Below, one piece after another: positions 7,411 through 11,752 of a stretch of 11,752 nt of DNA (positions are counted from its first letter, which is position 1; every line of letters starts with the position of its first letter). The DNA lies in assembly GCA_964522605.1 (NCBI GenBank), contig CAZFWV010000220.1, positions 1 to 11,752 of the forward strand. Reading direction: 5' to 3'. Source of the stretch: CAVZLD01 sp964522605 (lineage in GTDB: Bacteria > Planctomycetota > Planctomycetia > Pirellulales > Pirellulaceae). The notes beneath the pieces are model-generated. The model worked only from the letters and a program-made list of their open reading frames with translations. It did no database searches and was not told the DNA's origin. Both the position numbers and the translations under genes were made by a program.

Positions 7411-7899
7411 ATGGAAATCGTCTCATCCATGCACGTGGCACGCTGTCGTGATGGCTTCGTTGTCCGCATTCTCGGTAACGTGACAATGCGGGAAAGTCCC
7501 GTCTTTCACGAATTCGTTGTTCAGTGCTTTCGGCGTGCCGATGTTGCTGTCTTCGTTGATCTGTCGCAGTGCAGGCACCTGGATAGCACATTCCTCGGCT
7601 GCCTGATCGAACTCCAGAAACGATGTGAGTCTGCCAGAACACGGCTGGTGATCGTGGCTGATGAGTCGGTTCGCATCCGGTTGTTGACCACTGCTCACAT
7701 TGACAAGTACATCCGATGTATCGAGACGTGTCCTGCCAATGTCAGCGAATTCGTTGCCTTGGAAGTCACCCAAGTCGAGCCACGGGAACTAGGTCGTCAC
7801 GTCATGCAATCTCACCTGGCGCTTGCGGACCTGGGCGAGAAGGATGCGGCTGCTTTCCGATCGATTGCGGACCGACTCGCGAAAGAAATCGGCGAGTAA
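7411..7899 (+). CDS. STAS-domain protein, anti-sigma-factor antagonist-like
   Basis: This is a cytosolic 162-aa protein with a STAS fold, which in other bacteria binds an anti-sigma kinase and is switched by serine phosphorylation. The start at 7411 is set by a strong GGGGGAG (7398-7404) 6 nt upstream. An earlier in-frame ATG at 7387 would not use it. Residues about 1-105 contain the STAS core: VVRILGNVTM, VDLSQCRHLDSTFLGCLIEL and the strand RLVIVADES. The conserved DS pair is Asp58-Ser59, at the position where SpoIIAA-like proteins are phosphorylated. A helical tail of about 40 residues (AAAFRSIADRLAKEIGE) exceeds the usual length of about 110 aa. No anti-sigma kinase, phosphatase or sigma factor lies next to it, so its partners must be elsewhere. 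STAS domains also occur in stressosome and transport proteins, so the exact role is inferred. Confidence 0.78.
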   Translation: MEIVSSMHVARCRDGFVVRILGNVTMRESPVFHEFVVQCFRRADVAVFVDLSQCRHLDSTFLGCLIELQKRCESARTRLVIVADESVRIRLLTTAHIDKYIRCIETCPANVSEFVALEVTQVEPRELGRHVMQSHLALADLGEKDAAAFRSIADRLAKEIGE

Positions 7900-8019
7900 T
7901 ACCGAAATCCGATGCGATGAGAAACTGGGCCGATCGGAAAACGGTGGCGTGCCGGAAAAGTCAACGAAACCGACAGAATGAGAAGCGGATTCGTTTGTGA
8001 GGCGACAAGACTTCGAGAT

Positions 8020-8050
8020 TCGGTGTGACGCCCTCTGGCGGACGCACCGA
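8020..8050 (+). other. Strong RNA hairpin between STAS gene and barrel gene
   Basis: TCGGTGTG (8020-8027) pairs with CGCACCGA (8043-8050), including one G-U pair. An inner stem CGCC (8029-8032) pairs with GGCG (8037-8040) around a CTCT tetraloop, with only a small internal loop between the stems. It lies 120 nt after the STAS stop and 122 nt before the barrel gene start. No T-tract follows, so an intrinsic terminator in the usual sense is unlikely. A leader structure or transcript-stabilising element is possible. Confidence 0.45.
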
Positions 8051-8172
8051 TGGAGTTAGACGGACTTCGTATCGGCCGCTCCAACCCGTTTGAATCGAGC
8101 CGGGTCGTGCATGCCCCGATACGATGCGCTTCTGCCGAAAAAACTCCCGATTTTCTCAAGGATGGGACTGAG

Positions 8173-9372
8173 ATGGGAAGATCAAAACGCGGAACCTCTT
8201 CGGTGCTGCTTTTCTTGTTCTGGGCGGGGGTCATCCCGGGGGCCGTACAGCAATCGGCTGTTGGCCAGTGTGATTCGGATTTAAGCTCGCTGCTATCGGA
8301 GCCCTGTCCGCACTGTGTTTCGGCCTGTGAAGAAGGCGAAACAACGGTCCCGAGCCCCGAGTTTCTCGATACGCCGTCGACCATGGCTCCGGCGCAACCG
8401 ACCGAGCCGGCCTTCGCGTTCACCGAACAGACCGGTGCCCTAGCAACGCCTGATTTTGCCGCTCAGCCTTCCGTGGCCGGTTACATCGACGACGCGATCA
8501 TTCGCAGTCGCATCCGCATCCGTTACGACTACGCCAAGAACGCGAGCTTCCCCGATCGGGCTGAGTTCTGGTATCCCACGGTGCCCGAGATCGGCGGCCG
8601 GGGACCCGGCCAGTTCGGCGGGCTCGGCGGACTTGATTTCCAGGAGATCCGTACGTATGTGGAATGGGCCGGCAGTCCTGCCTGGTCGGTGTTCGGCGAA
8701 GTCCCCGTGCGTTTTGTGAATGCGGATGGGGACGGAGGCACATTCTTCGACCCGATTTCTCAAGAGCCCAGTGATACCGTTGGTGGGGCGGGAGATATCA
8801 CCGCCGGATTCCGCCTCGGATTGCTCGTCTCACCCGAAGAGTCCCTGACGACGCAGTTTAAGGTCTATATGCCCACTGCGAACCCCGAAAACGGTCTGGG
8901 TACGGGACATACGAGTCTCGAGGCAGGGTTGTTGTATCAGCGCCGTTGGCGGGACCGATGGACGATCTTCGGAGAAATCCAGGATTGGGTCGCGATCAAC
9001 GCCTCGCGGATCGAAACGGATCCGATCGTGACGCCCCCCGATGACCGCCCCCTGGAAGGTCGGCTGTTCGGCGGAAACGTCCTGCGGTACGGCATGGGAC
9101 TCGGCTTCGACATCTGGGATCACGGAACGAGAAATCGCGAGAACCGTCTGGTCGCCGTGGGGGAGGTTGTGGGCTGGAGTGTCCTGGACGGCTTCAAGTC
9201 GGATCTGGAAGCAACGATTCTGGATGCCGATGGCGACACGATTGTGAACGGGAAATTTGGTCTGCGCTACAATCTAGGTCGAAACACCGTCTACGTAGGT
9301 TATGGCACAGCGTGGACGAACGAACGCTGGTACAGCGACATCTTCCGACTGGAATTAGGACACTACTTCTAG
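8173..9372 (+). CDS. Predicted outer-membrane beta-barrel (MetA-pathway transporter-like)
   Basis: The 399-aa product is predicted to be exported and inserted into the outer membrane. The start at 8173 follows AAGGAT (8158-8163) by 9 nt and gives a signal peptide GTSSVLLFLFWAGVIPGAV. An upstream in-frame ATG at 8050 would bury that signal. The mature N-terminus carries CPHCVSAC (Cys45, 48, 52) and a Pro/Thr-rich linker, then the FAFTEQ box at 81-86. From about residue 105 alternating hydrophobic strands suit a barrel, with turns such as GGRGPGQFGGLGG and strand-like GLLYQRRWRDRWTIFGEI. The protein ends in FRLELGHYF, with a terminal Phe as in barrel-insertion signals. The strand pattern resembles the family of putative phenol-degradation (MetA-pathway) transporters, so the transport role is by family only. 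It converges on the minus-strand barrel gene at 9661-11454 and shares its N-terminal motifs. Confidence 0.75.
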   Translation: MGRSKRGTSSVLLFLFWAGVIPGAVQQSAVGQCDSDLSSLLSEPCPHCVSACEEGETTVPSPEFLDTPSTMAPAQPTEPAFAFTEQTGALATPDFAAQPSVAGYIDDAIIRSRIRIRYDYAKNASFPDRAEFWYPTVPEIGGRGPGQFGGLGGLDFQEIRTYVEWAGSPAWSVFGEVPVRFVNADGDGGTFFDPISQEPSDTVGGAGDITAGFRLGLLVSPEESLTTQFKVYMPTANPENGLGTGHTSLEAGLLYQRRWRDRWTIFGEIQDWVAINASRIETDPIVTPPDDRPLEGRLFGGNVLRYGMGLGFDIWDHGTRNRENRLVAVGEVVGWSVLDGFKSDLEATILDADGDTIVNGKFGLRYNLGRNTVYVGYGTAWTNERWYSDIFRLELGHYF

Positions 9373-9439
9373 CTCTCTCTAGCTCGACTGTCTGATTCCT
9401 CAAGTGAACGGAAACCGTAACGCACAAGGAACTTGGTGG

Positions 9440-9544
9440 CGTTGAGAGGCTGAGGCAGTCCACGATATCCGTCGCGTTTTGTCGGCAGGTTTCGGCAAGG
9501 CTGGCTAGCGTTTCCCAGGTCTGCTTGTTGCGACCGGTCCAATT
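9440..9544 (-). pseudogene. Possible transposase C-terminal remnant
   Basis: In one minus-strand frame this gap reads NWTGRNKQTWETLASLAETC followed by RQNATDIVDCLSLST. The W-x-T-L-x-S-L-x-E-T-C-R spacing is reminiscent of the last helix of IS66-like transposases. There is no catalytic domain, no complete gene and no clear target duplication. The 73-bp palindrome starts right beside it at 9546-9618. The resemblance is from memory of the family and weak. Confidence 0.2.
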
Positions 9545-9545
9545 T

Positions 9546-9618
9546 TCGTTTAACGGCAAGCCGAAGGCGACTGCTACTGTCTGGTATCCGCCGACGCCTC
9601 CGGCTAGCCGTTAAACGA
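9546..9618. repeat. 73-bp palindromic TCGTTTAAC element, possible bidirectional terminator
   Basis: TCGTTTAACGGC (9546-9557) is the exact inverted copy of GCCGTTAAACGA (9607-9618). The arms extend inward with AAGCCGAAGGCG (9558-9569) against CGCCTCCGGCTA (9595-9606), giving 22 of 24 paired positions around a 25-nt loop. It lies in the gap between convergent barrel genes, 173 bp after one stop and 42 bp from the other. The element is of the same family as those at 6111-6235 and 11704-11752. Confidence 0.8.
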
Positions 9619-9660
9619 GTTGTATGTGCCTGCCGTATATCGTGTGGGCCGCTCCGCCTT

Positions 9661-11454
9661 TCAGAAGAACTTATTCCAGAAGGCTCGTAGTTCGCCGTCA
9701 AAGGCCTGGTCGGCTCCATTTCCAATCGGAACGGCATAGCCAACCGTCAGCACGTGGCCCGCACCAAACTCAAGAGCTCCCCCAATCACACCCGCCACTT
9801 GTTGGAGATCATGTCGGGGTTGCCCGACTCGAAAGTCTTCGGCCGACACATAATCCAGCTCTTGCAGCGAGCGCGATATGTGCAACTCGCACATGGCTGC
9901 CAAGCCGTTTAGGCTGGTTGGAGCGCAATTGTTCTGCGATCGACGGAAAAGCCAGTATCCGCTCGAGAGGTTGATATCAAGCAGGGTTGCTCCCTGGATG
10001 CGTCCTGCCGATCGGAGACCTTGCCCATACTGGTTCACATACACGGAGTTGCCATTTGTATCGATGTCCAGGTCAAGAAAGCCCTGCATAAATACGGGAC
10101 CCGAACTGACCAGCCATCCGAGGAATGGCATCAAGTGAACCGTTTCATTCTGAACCCGGACGAGTTCAGTCCCCCCGGGTGCGAGAATCCGCAGGTCATC
10201 TGCCGTGGGTACGGTAGCTACGATCCCGCCCGAAAGCGCCGCTCGGTTGGACCGTACCAGCAAACATTTTGCGGCCATATACAAGTTCCCGAATTCGACT
10301 CGCCCCATTGGAGCCACGCCATCGAGAACAATCGTGCTATCGAGAGTACTCGCTAGGGGAAACCGCATTTCGAAGGAACCCAGACCGGCAAGAAAGGTCT
10401 TTTCGAAACCAGGGCTGAAGCGATTGACCGTGACCCCTCCGGCGAACAAAGGCACGCTGTCGAACAAGCTGTAGTTGACAAACACGCGGTCTCGGGGAAT
10501 GGGGCTTGTGTTCTCTGCGATCTTGACGCGGCCCACGACCGTTTCGGCCGGATCGGGGACAACGAGTGTTATCTTCTCAGAGAAACTGTAGTTGACGCGC
10601 CATAGGTCACCGTCATCGAACGGGAATGGACCGACGGCCGTGCCTCCGTCGTAGGAAAACTCGGGGCCGGGCGAGGTAGGAGCATCACTCGGAGGTACCG
10701 GCTCCGAAATCGCAAATACGACCTGCCGGTCGGAGATCAACTGCCCTTGCCCGACGGAGTAAAAATCATCGGGAATCTCGTGATTACTACCAAGCGTTTC
10801 GTAGACCAAGCTGGAGTCAAGGCCACTGTTGGCACTCTGAAGAATGTACCCCCGAGCAAAGAGCGAGTAGGGCACCCGATTCGTTATGGTTAGGAACGAG
10901 CGACCACCATTGAATGATGGACCAATCATGTTGGGGACTGCCAAGGTCGATGCGGCTCCCGCTGCAGCCTGTTCGCTGAATGCGAATTCAGGCATCTCCG
11001 AGGTCCCGGTCATGGGTGATCGTTCGGCGGAAGGCGGCGACGCGTAGGGTGTGCGATCTTCTCCGGGTTCCAGCTGAGGTTGCCCGCGGTAAGGTCTAGA
11101 GGCCGCCCCCGGTAAGGACGGTGATGCCGTCGTCCCATCCGGTGAGGCCCAATCGCGTGGCGCTGGAATGACCGGTGCCAGCGTCGGCGTACCGCCGAAG
11201 TCATGGCCACAATCGCAATGACGCTGACAGGCTGGACAGGTCCATTGGCCGCATTCGCAATGAGTCAGATGATCCTGATCGCGCGATCGATGAACAATGG
11301 GTGCTAGCGTTTCCGGAAACTGGGCGCAGCAGGGAGCCACAACTCCTGCCAATACGGTCGAGAATACGATCGATCCGATCACGGTGATCCAGGTCCGCGA
11401 CCCGGCAATGAATCGGTAGGTTCTTCGCCACGATCTCTCAGCTGACGTTTCCAT
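9661..11454 (-). CDS. Predicted outer-membrane protein with Cys-rich N-terminus
   Basis: This is an exported protein of 597 aa, probably outer-membrane, of a lineage-specific family I cannot name. The start at 11452-11454 is preceded by a GAGGGA motif (11463-11468). The signal is a basic N-region, then WITVIGSIVFSTVLAGVVA with cleavage likely after CCA near residue 44. Next comes a cysteine cluster, HCECGQWTCPACQRHCDCGH (Cys66, 68, 73, 76, 80, 82). A Pro-rich linker spans about 89-155, followed by the box FAFSEQ (157-162). From about 185 to the end, strand-like segments alternate with turns, and the chain ends in AFWNKFF with a terminal Phe. The Cys motif and FAF box recur in the convergent gene at 8173-9372. 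The function is unknown. Disulfides or metal binding by the Cys/His cluster are possible. Confidence 0.75.
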   Translation of the reverse strand: METSAERSWRRTYRFIAGSRTWITVIGSIVFSTVLAGVVAPCCAQFPETLAPIVHRSRDQDHLTHCECGQWTCPACQRHCDCGHDFGGTPTLAPVIPAPRDWASPDGTTASPSLPGAASRPYRGQPQLEPGEDRTPYASPPSAERSPMTGTSEMPEFAFSEQAAAGAASTLAVPNMIGPSFNGGRSFLTITNRVPYSLFARGYILQSANSGLDSSLVYETLGSNHEIPDDFYSVGQGQLISDRQVVFAISEPVPPSDAPTSPGPEFSYDGGTAVGPFPFDDGDLWRVNYSFSEKITLVVPDPAETVVGRVKIAENTSPIPRDRVFVNYSLFDSVPLFAGGVTVNRFSPGFEKTFLAGLGSFEMRFPLASTLDSTIVLDGVAPMGRVEFGNLYMAAKCLLVRSNRAALSGGIVATVPTADDLRILAPGGTELVRVQNETVHLMPFLGWLVSSGPVFMQGFLDLDIDTNGNSVYVNQYGQGLRSAGRIQGATLLDINLSSGYWLFRRSQNNCAPTSLNGLAAMCELHISRSLQELDYVSAEDFRVGQPRHDLQQVAGVIGGALEFGAGHVLTVGYAVPIGNGADQAFDGELRAFWNKFF

Positions 11455-11703
11455 CGGAGGATCCCTCGACCGGCACCAAGACCTTCTCGAAACGAACGAT
11501 CGACGACATCCGGACCGTCGATTGGAGGTCTATTTGGTACTCGGTTTTCGGGACCGGTAGATTGAGAAGAGTCGCTGAATCCGGCAGGGTTTGCGCAGAC
11601 TGCGCCGGTTGCCACAAGGTGACGGACGGCCCTTTTCTATGGAGGTCGTGCAGCTTTTAAGTTGCTGGCTCGGAGGAAGTTACAACACCGTCCCAGTGGC
11701 TTT
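11455..11703. other. Upstream region of the large outer-membrane gene
   Basis: This stretch should carry the promoter for the minus-strand gene, but I cannot place one with confidence. Read on the minus strand, TTGTAA at about 11681-11686 is a weak -35 candidate with no good -10 partner. Frames here give only Arg/Pro-rich shadow translations. A short dyad GCGCA-GAC-TGCGC lies at 11593-11605. Confidence 0.3.
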
Positions 11704-11752
11704 TCGTTTAACCCGCAGCCGTCAGGCGAGGACGATTTGCCTCTTATCCTCG
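11704..11752. repeat. Partial TCGTTTAAC-family palindromic element, cut by the window end
   Basis: TCGTTTAACCCGCAGCCGTC begins at 11704 and continues AGGCGA. It aligns with the left arm of the 9546-9618 element (TCGTTTAAC, then a G/C block, then GCCG-x-AGGCGA). The expected inverted right arm would lie beyond the window end, so the fold cannot be confirmed here. Confidence 0.55.

Noticed and set aside
11593..11605. GCGCA-GAC-TGCGC dyad
   Set aside because: It is only 5 bp per arm in G/C-rich sequence, so chance occurrence is likely.
11379..11615. Minus-strand 78-codon frame upstream of the large outer-membrane gene
   Set aside because: It is Arg/Pro/Gly-rich, overlaps the start of the real gene in another frame, and has no domain-like pattern.

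Overview
The window looks like a chromosomal stretch of a planctomycete, probably Pirellulaceae-like. This is inferred from the mix of genes: secreted hydrolases with Sec signals, a very large Asp-box (BNR/VPS10-type) beta-propeller protein, two exported proteins with Cys- and Pro-rich N-terminal parts and barrel-like C-termini ending in Phe, and palindromic intergenic repeats beginning TCGTTTAAC. No rRNA, tRNA, CRISPR array or intact insertion sequence was seen. The species cannot be named from the sequence.

Layout. Bases 1-6084 carry three plus-strand genes for exported proteins. They are an alpha/beta-hydrolase esterase (212-1393), a carbon-nitrogen hydrolase of the nitrilase family with an unusual signal peptide (1557-2543), and a 1091-residue double-propeller protein (2809-6084). 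A 66-bp hairpin element separates the first two. Bases 6111-6235 hold a repeat-rich palindromic element. On the minus strand, 6250-6948 encodes an NAD(P)-binding atypical SDR. Its start overlaps, as ATGA, the stop of a short minus-strand reading frame (6945-7160) that looks like the 3' end of a real but truncated gene. After a non-coding stretch with an extended -10 promoter comes a STAS-domain regulator (7411-7899) and then a predicted outer-membrane barrel protein (8173-9372). That gene converges on a second, larger predicted outer-membrane protein on the minus strand (9661-11454). A 73-bp TCGTTTAAC palindrome lies between the two. The last ~50 bases open a third copy of that element family.

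How the genes fit together. The three leading genes could all act on polymers or nitrogenous compounds in the periplasm or outside the cell, but wide spacing and an intervening hairpin argue against one operon. The two convergent outer-membrane proteins share a CPxCxxxC motif, a Pro-rich linker and an FAF[S/T]EQ box ahead of the barrel. They are therefore probably members of one lineage-specific family. I saw no clear evidence of an entirely new system. The most unusual points are the repeat family in both convergent intergenic gaps, the shared N-terminal module of the two barrel proteins, the coupled truncated reading frame upstream of the SDR, and the exported nitrilase.
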